The notes under the pieces: model-generated | The model's input: only the letters and a program-made list of their open reading frames with translations | The model's database searches: none | What the model was told of the DNA's origin: nothing | Source of the DNA: Hydnum rufescens UP504 | Taxonomy: Eukaryota > Basidiomycota > Agaricomycetes > Cantharellales > Hydnaceae | Reading direction: 5' to 3' | NCBI GenBank assembly: GCA_014904985.1 | Contig: MU129076.1 | Coordinates: 32,507-96,506, forward strand | DNA length: 64,000 nucleotides | Program-made: the position numbers and the translations under genes | In this document: positions 48,301 through 59,286 of the stretch, in pieces | Layout: each line of letters starts with the position of its first letter | How positions within the stretch are numbered: position 1 is the first letter of the stretch

Positions 48301-49570
48301 GGGGAAGAGAGTCTTGAAAAACTGCGTAGGATGAGCATCAACTAGTGGGCTTGTGTCAAGAGCGCCGGACGTAAGCAAGACGCAAGACTCAGATAGCCGC
48401 GAAGAGGACGTACTGGGACGAAGTGTCCCAGCGTCCAAAGCAGATATCAAGGCCACCGATGCATGCTTTGTGATTGTCAACAACAACAACCTGGAAATCC
48501 CTTCCGTTAACCTCGCCCACTAATTCCAATACTATAAAATCATACAACTGCGTACTTTCTCGTGGTGGCTCCAAAATTCCACATCGGAATCCGTTCCAAT
48601 GTGATCAGGATGACGCTGGGAAAGTGACTCGTTAACAATGCTGATATTCAGGAAACCGATTCCTAGTTACCATAACCGCGATGTTATGGTGCAACGCCTC
48701 TAGAGTATGCTGGAAGACATTCCTATTAGATTCGATTGTAGTGATTAAGAAAGGGCAAAGTCGATGGGGCACCTTCGTGTAAGCTGAATCCAAAGTCATC
48801 GTCGCAGAAATTTCCTTATACACGACAATGAATATCTTAACGCCCTCTTGAGCTTTTCTAAGCAGAAGGCGATCCAACCTCCACTCAGGATAATAAGCCG
48901 GGGGCCTGCGGAGATACATTTCTGGGGTCAGCCACCAGTCCAAGATGAATATGACCTCCTTCGCAGAGTCAAGGATCTCGGACAGTGCCCAAAAGTAATC
49001 ATGGCCATCGATATACCTGTACATATTCGTGCCACCTCTGGTAAGAATACGAGGCCCCAAACGACATTCTACACTTGCCATTTCACAGCCGAATGCTGCC
49101 TCTGCTGTGCAAAGCTTTCAAAACGATGGCTTTTGTTAATTTCGGCACGGATCCGGTCTCGCTCCTTCTCATCAGGATCATCGTGACGATCTGAGGTCTT
49201 GGAATGAGTACTGTTATGCCAGATATGCGGCCACTGGATGTCTCACGATCGGGAGTCACGATCCCTAACATAATGAACCATGCAGATTAGAACTACCGTC
49301 AATAACAGCAAAGTAATTATTGACCTTCAACTACACCACGAAATAACGGAATGATTCAGATACCCCACAAGATCAGCGAGAAAACAGAGTGAAGAGAATT
49401 GTTGTGAACTGTGAGACTCACTCTCTTCATACACCTTGTGAATGCCCTCCCGCAGTAATGGCTGAACAGTCGTAACTGGTCAGACTAAATGCAATCAGCC
49501 TGTCGCCTCTCGTACGCACCAAACTCTTATGTTCCTCGACTACGTCCTTGATCTTGTCAAAGAAGGACAT
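45346..49570 (-). CDS. Phospholipase D, HKD family
   Basis: Hydrolyses phosphatidylcholine to phosphatidic acid at membranes. Start at 49570, MSFFDKIKDVVEEHKSL. Conserved blocks are YIDGHDYFWALSEILDSAKE, ILDWWLTPEMYLRRPP, VKIFIVVYKE and TLDSAYTK. Catalytic motif 1 is HEKVVVVD, joined across an intron (48491-48555), and is followed by GGLDICFGRWDT. Further on come HPTQFFKTLFPGQDYNDARF, HPHREAWLATGRRFKQR, PPHGTCNVQVVRSVSDWSHG and AEALVQRIIGAAREGKKF. Catalytic motif 2, HTKLMIVDD, is split by an intron and is followed by MGSANFNDRSQRGDGDSEIA. The C-terminus ends DWRGFNLTLPIYI. Both HKD motifs are complete, so an active enzyme is expected. There is no PX or PH domain before the catalytic core, matching the shorter fungal PLDs. 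About 20 small exons; not every one was traced. Confidence 0.93.
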
Positions 49571-49962
49571 GGTGGATGAAAGCAACTGAGGGACCGTTAT
49601 CAAATTACTATAGGGACCAACCGAACAATCTTGGAGCTGTGCCTCGGATCAGCGATTCTGCTTCCGCCGGCCCTTCCAACGACTCAGGCTGACTCAAATC
49701 GCAAGTCATGTCCCAGCCGCACGGAAGTCGCTCCGAAGTCGAGCCTAGCCGAGTCGTGCGACTTCTAAGTCGAGAGTGTCGACCTCCGATAGCCAAACAA
49801 AAATGTGTTACACGGTTACAATTGTCATGGCAAACCCCGAATTGATGATTGGTTCTCATAATTTCAATTTCTAGATTTACAATATATCGCAAGCCGCTGT
49901 CCGATAGGGCGGTGGGCTTCCCCAAGGAGTATCATGTGTACTGTATCGTTACAGCCTTACAG

Positions 49963-50075
49963 ATCAGGTCACAGGTCACAACAGTTTTTTTCTGACCCCC
50001 GGAAACGCTTATCGGAACCAGATCAGCAACGCCTAAAAAGAGATTCCTTTATCAATCTGACCCAAGGTTGTAGCA
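49963..50075 (+). repeat. Dispersed repeat family R1, copy 1
   Basis: Order of blocks: GTCACAGGTCACAACAG, T run, CTGACCCCCGGAAACGC, TCGGAACCAGATC, GATTCCTTTATCAAT. The same order is found at 50432-50545 and, more decayed, at 54815-54890. Confidence 0.7.
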
Positions 50076-50431
50076 CTACAGGACTACAGGATATGGCAAG
50101 TCCGACAAGCTGACTCGAGCCACTACTTGGGTTTTCCGCCCAAACTCGCTTCAGCTACTTCCAGGATCGCGACCGCACATAAGTTACTGAACCATTGTTG
50201 CAGTCATCACAAACTGGAGCACGGACAAAGCTGGAGACAACAAATTGATGACACAACAACCTGCCTCTTGCTATGTTGTGTTGTTGAGGATAACCAATCT
50301 AGAAGTGACAGAACCAAATTCCAAGGCCGCGTGCACAGTTCACCAGTTTTGGGTTTTATATACCACCTTGTATAGCAGCTAGTCCTTTGGGGACTGCTGG
50401 CGAGCCCATCCACACATATACGGACCTATTC

Positions 50432-50545
50432 TGTCACGCGTCACAATGACTTTTTCTGACGCCGGGAAACGCGCTCCGAGCCTTTTCGGCCAGATCGGGA
50501 TTTTCGAAAAATAGGTTTCCTTATCGATGAACGTAGGGTCGAAAT
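50432..50545 (+). repeat. Dispersed repeat family R1, copy 2
   Basis: Matches copy 1: GTCACGCGTCACAATGAC, TTTTTCTGACGCCGGGAAACGC, CGGCCAGATCGGG, GGTTTCCTTATCGATGAAC. Two GTCACAAG-like runs follow at 50583-50600. Confidence 0.7.
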
Positions 50546-50645
50546 GGGACAGTAAACCCAAATTTCTCACTTTTGACTAGAAGTCACAAGAAGTCACAAG
50601 TCATTGGAAGTTGCCGGGGATCAAGTCACCAAGTCGAATACCAGC

Positions 50646-51716
50646 ATGTCCCCAGACTCCTTCCACATCCAGTCACCTGAAGAGGCTGGACCCAGCATTC
50701 AGGCTTACGAAGCCACCATCATCAGGAGCCAACCTGAGCTAGCTCGTAAAGCACTCCTCAAGCATAGCACCGAGCAACCTGGGGGCTTGATTTCATTGTC
50801 TCATAATGGAGATTCGATCGATGCAAATGAAATTTTAATGGATAGGTACGTGTGATGCCCACATCCTGCCACATACCTTGTCAAGCGTGCCTCCTGTGAT
50901 ATTTGTTTTATGGGCACGCGCGTTGGCTTTATCACAATCATTTGTATAGCAGGTCTTCGCATCCATAAATCTGAACTGAAATAATATATGGCTAGATTTG
51001 ATGCTCGATTGCTGTATCCATCTGCTTCTCGCGACAGTCCCTCAGTGTCGGCCTCAGTCTCGCCTGTAGCCCACGTAGGGTGGGAGGATCTTCCATCTGA
51101 TGCGGAGGACACATTCTTTCTCTCCCCCCTTGAGATTGAGAACCTTCGAATAGAACAGCGGCGGCGAGACATGGAACGAAACCGGGAGGAACGAATGCGA
51201 ATGATCAGCTCACAGGAACAGGAACCCCGGAGCGAAGCCGATGCTTGGGGGGGCAGTGATGAAGAAGTACGTCTTAAACCACCTAAAGTAGAAATAATTC
51301 ATTACTGAGATAGCCATTATTTTAAATTGGCGCAGCCCGACTCGACCCAAATAACCCTTATGAGGCGCACGGCTCTGCAGTTCCAGGCTTCTCCTAATAG
51401 CACACGGCTTGAAATGCGTATCCTGGCAAACTACGGCTCTGACCCTCGCTTCGCATTCTTGCGAGGAAGATGGAAACGGGCCTGGGACAGAACCAAGGCT
51501 TCTGCCATTTCTTCCATGTCGAAATCGTCGGGTAATGCTTTAGAGGCCCTCACTGAGTATGGCGAGAGTCATATGAATTCGGACTCTGAACAGGGAGATG
51601 TGTCCCTTATCAATGAGGAGCCCATTGCTGTCGCAGTTGACACGGAAGAAAAGGAAAAGATGCAGAGACGGGAGAGGCTGAGGGAATGGTCCAATAAACG
51701 GCGCAAAATCCAATGA
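50646..51716 (+). CDS. Conserved-looking nuclear-type protein, function unknown
   Basis: Exon 1 (start 50646, MSPDSFHIQSPEEAGPSI) ends ANEILMDR. Exon 2 carries YDARLLYPSASRDSPSVS, then HVGWEDLPSDAEDTFFLS and a highly charged helix, EIENLRIEQRRRDMERNREE. Exon 3 has TRLEMRILANYGSDPRFAFL, RGRWKRAWDRTK and an acidic stretch. It ends EKMQRRERLREWSNKRRKIQ, a basic tail that could be a nuclear localisation signal. Length is about 300 residues. I do not recognise the family. The last exon was copied to 54905-55190, where it has decayed; the contrast in frame integrity supports this copy being functional. Confidence 0.75.
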
Positions 51717-53130
51717 GGATTGCCGCGGTACGAAAACCCAAGACATCAGTTAACAGTTATTGCCATAAAAGGTAATATCCCACAACCCGGCACTGGCCGC
51801 GACAACTCTCAAATCGACGGTGCATTGGAATGCAAGTGCTTTTGTTTTGTAATGGCTGCAGGTAGTTCTGTTGTATTTTTATAATTTCTGGAGCCGATTT
51901 CCCCCCCTCCCTCGGCCCCAAATCAGTGAATTTGTGTATATGTTTTTGGCCAAAATCCGCCTTGACCCAGGATACCGCCTATCTAGAGCTCACAGAGGTC
52001 CTGGCCTATTACGTTAGGAAGACACTTTCAGTGAGGTTTGCCTGTGTTGCCTTACCTCCAGGAGGGATTTACGTTATAAAAAATACCAATATTATTGTTA
52101 GTGGAGTCAGGAACTCATTGGGCCGTGAAGTCCCCCTGATTACTAAGCGGATGGATCGAGCCTCAACTGTTCAAGTGAATAAGCTGGACGACGGGAAGAA
52201 TAGAAGATATTCTTATCCTTATTATTTGGCAAGCCTAAGCATGCCCCTTTTATAGTATTTACAGGAGGACAGAGAGAGTACAAGAAAACAGTGGAATGTC
52301 CGATCGGTGGTGCCGATGAAGAAAAAGAGGAGAATGTTCCTAGCTGCGAGATCCTAGTCCAGATTAGCGAGGTCGTCGGTATAGTCATTTAGGGGTCGCG
52401 CTTGTTTCCGACGTCGCACCCGGCCATTGCCCGTGCCGCCCATCTCAACACTCCGAGCTAGGAGGCAGTATGTCCTGAAAACCGAAGGTGGGGTCAATAC
52501 CATAAAAGGTAACACCCCACGTCCCGGAATTGGCCGCAACGCCGAAAACAGCTGGGGAGCCCCTCACAGTCCTGCGTGCTATTTCTCATGTCCGTGTCGG
52601 AGATCAAGGCTAAGCCGACTGCCTTTCTCGGACATTTTTCCTTTTATGAAACACCTTCCTTTTATATCCCATTGCTCATCTACCTGTATAGATTATCGGA
52701 TACACTCGAAGGCTTTCCTCAGTCCTCTAATACGAGACTGAGGTAAGCCGAGGAGTACTGCTAGTCCACTCCTTTCAGACTTCTTACATATTGTATATAG
52801 TTCTATTATCCAGGTACTATCTACAATAATAACAGTCCTCTAATACGAGACTGAGTTCTATTATCCAGTCCTCTGACAGTCCGGTGCCTTAAGATTCGAG
52901 GAATTTCATTTTTCATCGGCTACAGGCAGTTCTATCACATTTTTATGATGTCATTCAAAGGGGCCACCTCTAGACGGGCCTAGGAGCAAACTTATCACAC
53001 CGGCACCACCCGATTGAATTTTCCTGTGGTGCTGAACCCATGAATGAGGGTTTGAAAATGACCGCATACTTCAGGGGGTTTTTACTGGTCCTCGAACTTT
53101 ATGTCGTTGTGTTCTTCGTCCTGATCCAAC
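51717..53130. other. Spacer with internal duplications
   Basis: Contains a 109-codon plus-strand frame (51926-52255) without a domain. Two matching blocks suggest an old duplication: ATAAAAGGTAATATCCCACA at 51765 with ATAAAAGGTAACACCCCACG at 52502, and GGCTGCAGGTAGTTCTG near 51857 with GGCTACAGGCAGTTCTA near 52919. At 52725-52875 the phrases TCCTCTAATACGAGACTGAG and AGTTCTATTATCCAG each occur twice. Confidence 0.55.
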
Positions 53131-54673
53131 ATGCTCCCGCAACTACTCGTTTCGCCCACAATCAAACTCACCTTGAATCAGACCTTTACTTTCTTGCGGC
53201 CTTCGCCAGCGCCGGAGCATATTCCTTCTGCAGATCCCATGGTAACAGGCATGGTTACGTTAACGTTGCCAAGGCGCAAGTACATCAAGTCTCTCTCAGT
53301 CAGATTGATCAGGATCTATAGCCTCCTGTTCAGTAATGACGAGTCAGTCTCGCCGCTTACGTGCAATTGTGCCCTGCTGAATTGTGGTTCTTGCAGGTAC
53401 GAGGCTGGAAGGACTACCGAAGTAGAGGTCAGTCTTGCTAGTCCAAAAGAAGAGCGTCTTTTCGAAAGGGGACAGCACCACTTCGCTTTCACGATCATCC
53501 TGCCATCATCCTTGGCCCCAACAGAAGGGTCTCAACTTGGTCGAATATTTTACAAGATTGTTGCCACCGCCAAAGGGGATGGCATAGTGGGCTCTGATGT
53601 CACGACATACGAGAAAATCATCATCATTGCTAGCCCAACAGCGTAGGGTCACATCATATTCCCACGCCTCACCCTTTGACACCGGTTTCCATAGAGATGG
53701 CGAAACCAACGACTTGAATCTCTGGATGGAAGGTTTCCATGCCGAGATCGGAGTGAGTGTATCGCTACTGATATGTGCACTTTCCCTCATTCACGCTCCC
53801 ACTCCAGCCATATGCGGTATCAACTGTGTCACAACACCTCACAGTCGGTGGGATCCTAAATTTCAATCTCATTCTCGCACATCCACCGGCGACGATTCTT
53901 ATACATTCCGTCAGCGCCTTCATATGTACGGCCTACGGTATCAAATCGATTAAAACTCCCACCAAACGAATCGACCGAGTAACTCAAAGACTTTGCATGT
54001 TCGTGGTGAACCGTACATCACCCCCCGACTCGCATTTTGCCTCAGACGCCTCGTGTATAACTCCAGGTAGTGGGACCCCTATTGCTACTTCCCCTGGTTC
54101 CTTCCACCATGCTGTAGTCGAGAGTCCTGTTAGGGATCTTCCGCCGTCCATCGATGCGCCAAGCACAAATCCTCCCCTGGTTATGATCCCAGAGGGCCAT
54201 TCATATCAATTGACACATCTTGGACGAGTCCCCAGTGACGGCTTCATCCGTTCATCCACTCTTCTGGGCACCAGGACGCCCCTAAACGTGGCTCATGAGT
54301 TGGTATTCGAAGTAACGTTTGAAACCCTTAGTCAAGACTCCCCAAAAGGCAAAAGTACTTTGAAGCTCCAAAAACCGATCACGATTTCCTCAGTAAGTCC
54401 ATCCGTCGTCTTCCCCGTGTGACAATGTCTGGAGGAGCGATAGCTGACATACGTGGAAAGTGTTGTTGCATACTCGAAAATCTTCTGGTCCCTATATACT
54501 CCGAAGTAGAAGTACCTGTGGTAAAAATAGACACCGCGAAGACGTTTGAAGATCGATGCGTATGTGCCACGTCCAAGGACCAGCTTGTACTCCAGCAGAG
54601 GCTTGCGGGGATGGAGTTTATTCGTGTCGCCGAGGGCCGCCCGACAAAGGCTGAATATAGACTGCAGCACTAA
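53131..54673 (+). CDS. Arrestin-like protein
   Basis: Probable adaptor with arrestin fold, of the fungal alpha-arrestin type. Start at 53131: MLPQLLVSPTIKLTLNQTFTF, then VTGMVTLTLPRRKYIKSLSV, a typical first-strand pair. Further blocks are YEAGRTTEVEVSLASPKEER, RGQHHFAFTIILPSSLAPTE and RIFYKIVATAKGDG. In the second half come PYAVSTVSQHLTVGGILNFN and HSVSAFICTAYGIKS, then LVFEVTFETLSQDSPKGKST and a C-terminal LVPIYSEVE-like segment. No PPxY ubiquitin-ligase motif was seen. The frame between 53640 and 53740 is unclear (IIIIASPTA to ETNDLNLWMEGFHAEIG), either an unplaced intron or a one-base break, and the last exon is tentative. Confidence 0.72.
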
Positions 54674-54814
54674 CAGACTATTATCACTCTCCTTCAACTT
54701 GTACATGGTCCCCCAGAACTAGTATCCCCAAGCATGTACTGTACTGCAAGTTACGCGATCAATTTTTGTGGCCTCAGCGAGGGTGTCCGGGGGTCCATAT
54801 GGGCTTCACAGGAT

Positions 54815-54890
54815 GAGACCCCCGGAAAATATCCGACGATCTTGTCCGCCGACAAAATCAAAAATTCCTATCGAGATGATTATTGCTGTA
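54815..54890 (+). repeat. Dispersed repeat family R1, copy 3 (decayed)
   Basis: GAGACCCCCGGAAAATATCCGACGATC-like sequence followed by AAAATTCCTATCGAGATGA, in the same order as the second half of copies 1 and 2. Confidence 0.5.
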
Positions 54891-54904
54891 TGTAATAAGT
54901 AGCA

Positions 54905-55190
54905 CTGCTTGACATGCGTATCCTGGCTAACTATGGGTCACTTCGCATTCTTGCGAGGACGGCCCTGGGACAGAACCAAGGCTTCGGCGATTTCATAGCG
55001 AAATCATCAGGAGAGGCCTAGCTAACTATGACGAGAGCTATATGAGTTCGGACTCCGAATAGGGAGACGTCTCCCTTATCAACGAGGAGCCCATCGCTAT
55101 CGGAGTCGACACGGAAGAGGAGGAAAAGATGCGGAGACGGGAGAGGGCGAGGGAATGGTTCCAGTAAGGGGCGCAAAATTCAATCAAGAT
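54905..55190 (+). pseudogene. Decayed copy of the last exon of the gene at 50646-51716
   Basis: Base-by-base similarity to 51405-51722: ATGCGTATCCTGGC(T/A)AACTA, TTCGCATTCTTGCGAGGA, GGGACAGAACCAAGGCTTC, then CTCCCTTATCAACGAGGAGC and GGCGCAAAATTCAATC. It has several deletions and in-frame stops (GAATAGGGAGACG where the parent has GAACAGGGAGATG; CCAGTAAGG where the parent has CCAATAAACGG). Only the last exon is present, so it is a partial genomic duplication. It lies on the far side of the arrestin gene from its parent. Confidence 0.88.
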
Positions 55191-55403
55191 GCCAAGCATG
55201 TCACAAGGCTCACTACATTTAGCAGTAGGCCGATTGAGGTAAGGCTATTTTCAGCGCGTGCCTAACTGTCACCAATTTGAATCAGTTCAATTCCAGATAG
55301 CCTGAGTGATGGCCACCCCGTGCCCTTCAAGGACAAATTGCGATTGTTCCTAGAGCTATCAAAAAGAGAACACGCTCTTACGTTTCTTCCCCTTCCTTCC
55401 ACC

Positions 55404-57075
55404 ATGCTGTCTCGCGTGTTCTCGTTGTCAATTCTTTTAGCGGGGCTCGTTGACTACGCAGCTGCAGCCGTTTCAATCTTGAGCCAGAGTGACCTGCAGG
55501 ACCCCAATACGCCGTACACCAACGTCACCTGTCACTCGGATTACAATTGGGTACGGTATTCGAGCTAGACTCTCAGATCAATGGTCGTATTCATGTCTTC
55601 ATGCATAGGCGGGGAACTCGAAGAACCAGAATCCCTGTTTGGTACATTTGAACGACTGTCCAGGATACACAAACAGCAACTAACTGGCTCAGCGATTTAG
55701 GTCATCGCTTATCTGCTCACTGCGTGCTCTGCGAATACTACAGGCAGGTGTTTCGTGATGCCACCATGGATATCAGGAATCTAATCTTTCAAGCAGGGGA
55801 ATCCTGGCACGTTACTACTATTGATACTTCCCGAGGGTGTTATCCATATCTCGGCCCATTCCCATCGTCCTCCTTTGTTGACTTCGTGGAGAGCCCTTGT
55901 TCGTACTGAAATATTTCTCATGCCTCTTGGACTCTAACATATAAGAATAGGTGCATGTTCCAGTGTGATTTACGAGCTTCTTAGTGCGTGCGGTGCCTGC
56001 CAAGGTGCTCCATACGTCAGGTGGGTCGTGTTTCGTCCGCGTATATGGGTACGGTTCTGAGATGCGATTTGCAGCTGGAGTAATTACACTACGAATTGCG
56101 TAGATTTCTCGCCAAGTCTTGGGAGGTACGCGACGAAGGTCTATGGCGCTAGTTATTACTTATTCACAGTGATGGTGCCTCTCGCCCACAGCATTCCGGT
56201 TACCATCCCGTCTGATACAGCTGTCCCATCGTGGGCGTTCCAGGATCCCACCAAGAACAGTGACTACTTTAATCCCTCTCTCAGTAAACAGATTCGGTGG
56301 TCAGTCCTTATACCGCACCGCTTGTGACGATGTTATTGACACTTCTACTGGACTTAGACTCTCCGGAAAATACGCCTCCTTCTGGCTCGTTGACCTCGGG
56401 GCCGAACTCACCTCCTGCCAACAAATGTACTACCGGCTCAAAGACGTCCAAGACGGGTGCAATCGCAGGGGGCGTCGTTGGTGGCACCGTTGGAATCGCC
56501 GCCGTGGCAGTTGTTGGCTGGCTTGTGGCGACCAAGCTGGCTGTAGCGGGTGCAGCAGGAGGTGCAGGAGGTGCCGGGGCGGCGGAAGTGTGGGCTCAGT
56601 CCATTCATGGAGATCCACTGGAGGTCTGGAGCTGCTGGAGGCATGCGCGCTTGCGCGAATGGCACGTTCCAGACTCTGGGGCTGGTGCTGACGCTGGATT
56701 GTCAGATGGCTGCGGTGGGTGCACTGGATCGTGGCGGCTGCTCCAGGTCTGGGTACTCTCGGTGGCAGCGTCGCAGGCGGTGTCGCTGGTGCAGGAGGAG
56801 CAGGTACTGGTGCCACTGCTGGTGCCGCTGGTGCTGTTGGTGGGGGTGGCGGACATGGCCTGCTACCGTACCTTGCACTTCTGGGCTTTGGGGGTGGTAG
56901 GCGCCGGAAATCACGCGAAAATCAACACGCTTCCGAACCACCCTTTCGCGAGTCCCCGAGATGTCGACGTATAGCGGTGCTGCACTCGTCACAGAAGCTG
57001 CACCTTTTAGCGGGGCTCCTGAACGATCAGAGAAGTGCGTTCTCTTCAATCGATTCGGATATTGATATGCGCTGA
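55404..57075 (+). CDS. Single-pass membrane protein, tandem paralog A
   Basis: Signal peptide MLSRVFSLSILLAGLVDYAA, then a Cys-containing extracellular domain in small exons: NTPYTNVTCHSDYNW, GNSKNQNPCL, VIAYLLTACSANTTG, CFVMPPWISG, YPYLGPFPSSSFVDFVES, CACSSVIYELLSACGACQG, WSNYTTNCVDF and IPSDTAVPSWAFQDPT. After a Pro/Ser-rich stretch comes a glycine-rich hydrophobic segment, TGAIAGGVVGGTVGIAAVAV, the likely membrane helix. Unlike paralogs B and C, the glycine-rich block follows directly instead of an RKR stop-transfer and cytoplasmic tail. A one-base frame break lies near AAA 56286-56288. The family is a membrane-receptor-like group I associate with Agaricomycetes; its function is unknown. 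The end coordinate is tentative because the block reads in two frames. Confidence 0.7.
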
Positions 57076-57545
57076 CACCTCTCGGTTAGCAATACTGACT
57101 CGGGTGAAGAGGGACAGCCTGGAGGAAAGCCCTATTATGCAAAATATACGCAATCTGCTGTTTAAGGTTAGCCGTGACGATGGTTAGGAGCTGCAGACTG
57201 GTGGTGGGCGCTTGTGTTAATATGGCATTTATGTAATTGTAGTTCGGTTCGACCAATTGAGGCTGAGGCTGTGTCGACTTGCCAGGTACCACACAGATCA
57301 ATCCTTGAGAGGGGGGAGGGGGATTAGCCGAGGCGAGGTGGATGACAGGTGTGGAAATATCCCCTCCCAATTGGGGGAGAAACCCAGCGGCCAGGAGCTG
57401 GGCCAAGCCAAGGAGATAGTCTGATTTTCTTTGTGTACGGAAGCAAAATCAGATATACGTGCCTTGAAATATAAATGGGCTGGCTGTACCGAACTCGTGG
57501 TGTTGCGGTGTCCGTGTCACGCTCTCTCTGCCTACCGCCACGTCC
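57076..57545. promoter_or_regulatory. Upstream region of paralog B, shared with paralog C
   Basis: The segment from about 57240 (GAGGCTGAGGCTGTGTCGACTTGC) to the start codon resembles 60440-60690 upstream of paralog C and 63848 onward at the right edge, including CACAGATCAATCC(T/C)(T/C)GAGAGG and GTGTGGAAAT. The tandem duplication therefore included the promoter. Confidence 0.6.
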
Positions 57546-59286
57546 ATGATTAGCATTATTGTCCCCGTTGGCGTGCTCATCGCCCAGCTTCTCACAGCCC
57601 CTCCCGTGCAAGCTCAAACTGTAACCGCTCGTCTTTCTTTTCCGAATTTCTGTTGGATTTTCACCTCAATGCATGATCTTTCTCCTAGAGCAACGTAACT
57701 TGTTTGCCATCGTTCAGTTGGGTATGTTCTGGCATGGTTTAGCCCGACGATCAAATTTTCATGGTTCCTTTCTCTGCTTTCTCTCACCGCGAATGTCTTC
57801 CGTCTAATACTGTAGAGTGAGAACAGTTTAGGGTAAATTGCCAAATCTTCTCTAACTCACGGGATGAGGAATTAACCGATTGGGCTCATTTGGTGTAGAC
57901 AAAACCCATGTCTTCAAGCTGCTTGGTTGCAGGCGGAGTGTAATGATGGCAGTGAGTCCACAGCCTCTGCTGATCGCCAGCTTTGGGGGCCATAATTGAA
58001 GATCTGACGTCCCACAGGTTTCCGGTCTGTTCACTGGCCGCTGTTTTCTATAGCTACTTCACCCTAAATCATCGGTTTTATAGGGTGGACACGATCCCAC
58101 CGACGTATCATTACATTGGTCCAACTTCGGATAACACAACTGAGAATGCATGCAAGTGATGCCGAGCTCTTATTTTCACGATTTTCCTCACCTCTTTTGT
58201 TTTACAGGTATCTGTACCACGGTGGTATACAACCTAATGGCGGCCTGCGGGGCATGTCAAAATCTTACCTATATCACGTTAGTTTGTATCATTATGCTTG
58301 AATCGTTGATGCTGAGACGAGTTGTCTGTAACCCCAGTTGGACATCGTGGAGTTTCTACTGTATAGACTACCGGAGCGTTGCAGAGGGAACGTGGGTTGA
58401 TGTTTCCTTACCTGCTGTGCGCTTTGAACTCAGCCTGCTTCGTTTTGGCCAAAGCTATAATGTCACAATTCCGTACGGGACCTCTATCCCTGCTTGGGCG
58501 TACGATCTTCCAAGCAACCACAATGACACTTTTAATATCCCCGCCGCTAAGAACATTGGAGGTCAATACATTTCGCCTAATTTTTTCAATTCCTTGAGAC
58601 TCCTATGTTTCGATTCTGACAAACTTGTGCCTTCAGATTCTCCTGAAAGAACAGGAAGTATACTATCTCCAACTGCGACATCGACCTACTCGCTGTCTGA
58701 CTCGCTGTCTTACTCGCTGCCTTACTCAATCTCTGACAGCTTGCTGACTGGCTTCCCTTTCGATACAACTCTATCGTCTTCCCCAACTCAATCTCAGGGA
58801 GGCGGGGGTAGTAGCTCCAATGTAGGTGCCATTGCAGGAGGCGTTGCAGGGGGTGTCGTGGGTCTTGGATTGATCGCTCTCGTTGGATTCCTCCTGCTCC
58901 GGAAGCGGTCCGCGCAGCCACCACCGAAGATCCTTCCGAGCCAAAATTCTGATGGCGTGTTGATATCCCCAACTTCGCCCGGCTTCAGCGGTGCGAATGG
59001 CGGAGGCGGAACGACTTTGAATGGAAGTGGGCCTGAAATGCTGGTCGCCGACAATCGGCCCATGAGCTTTCCGAGTGTTTACGAGTACGTCTCCATCGGT
59101 TCACTCTGGTTGTAAAAAGTGCTGATCGCAAAATAACCCCTCTGTAGTCCTAATGACCCGAGTACGTATCCGACCACGCCTATTCCATCACCTTCCCAAA
59201 CAACGGGCCCCAGCCACCCAAGTTTCCCGACGCCCCCACTTGAGCGAGACCCGGCGGGGAAATATTCTGGAGTTCCCGAACTATAG
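57546..59286 (+). CDS. Single-pass membrane protein, tandem paralog B
   Basis: Signal peptide MISIIVPVGVLIAQLLTAPP. The extracellular domain is assembled from small exons: NVTCLPSFSW, QNPCLQAAWLQAECNDGS, YHYIGPTSDNTTENA, CICTTVVYNLMAACGACQN, WTSWSFYCIDYR and YNVTIPYGTSIPAWAYDLPS, then a Ser/Thr-rich stalk after DSPERTG. The membrane helix is GAIAGGVAGGVVGLGLIALV followed by stop-transfer RKR. The cytoplasmic tail is Pro/Gly-rich. The last intron (GTACGT...TGTAG, about 59086-59145) joins PSVYD to PNDPSTYPTTPIPSPS, and the frame ends YSGVPEL at 59286. Without that splice the frame would stop at 59115. Intron 58152-58207 has a GC donor. Function is unknown; the layout is that of a cell-surface sensor or receptor. 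Confidence 0.87.
58152..58207 (+). other. GC-AG intron in paralog B
   Basis: Donor GCAAGT (the classical GC-donor consensus), acceptor TTTACAG. Only the GC donor keeps the frame that matches paralog A (ENA-CICTTVVYNLMAACGACQ against ESP-CACSSVIYELLSACGACQ). Using the overlapping GT two bases further gives an unrelated frame. Confidence 0.8.

Larger units (their letters stand above)
49571..50645. other. Repeat-rich spacer upstream of PLD
   Basis: No gene. It holds two diverged copies of a repeat of about 110 bp (listed separately) and an AGTCGAG-rich patch near 49735-49775 with GAGTCG motifs in both orientations. It must include the PLD promoter (minus) and that of the next gene (plus). Confidence 0.5.

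Noticed and set aside
52725..52875. CRISPR-like repeats
   Set aside because: Only two copies of each phrase are present, spacing is irregular, and the organism is a eukaryote; it is a simple local duplication.
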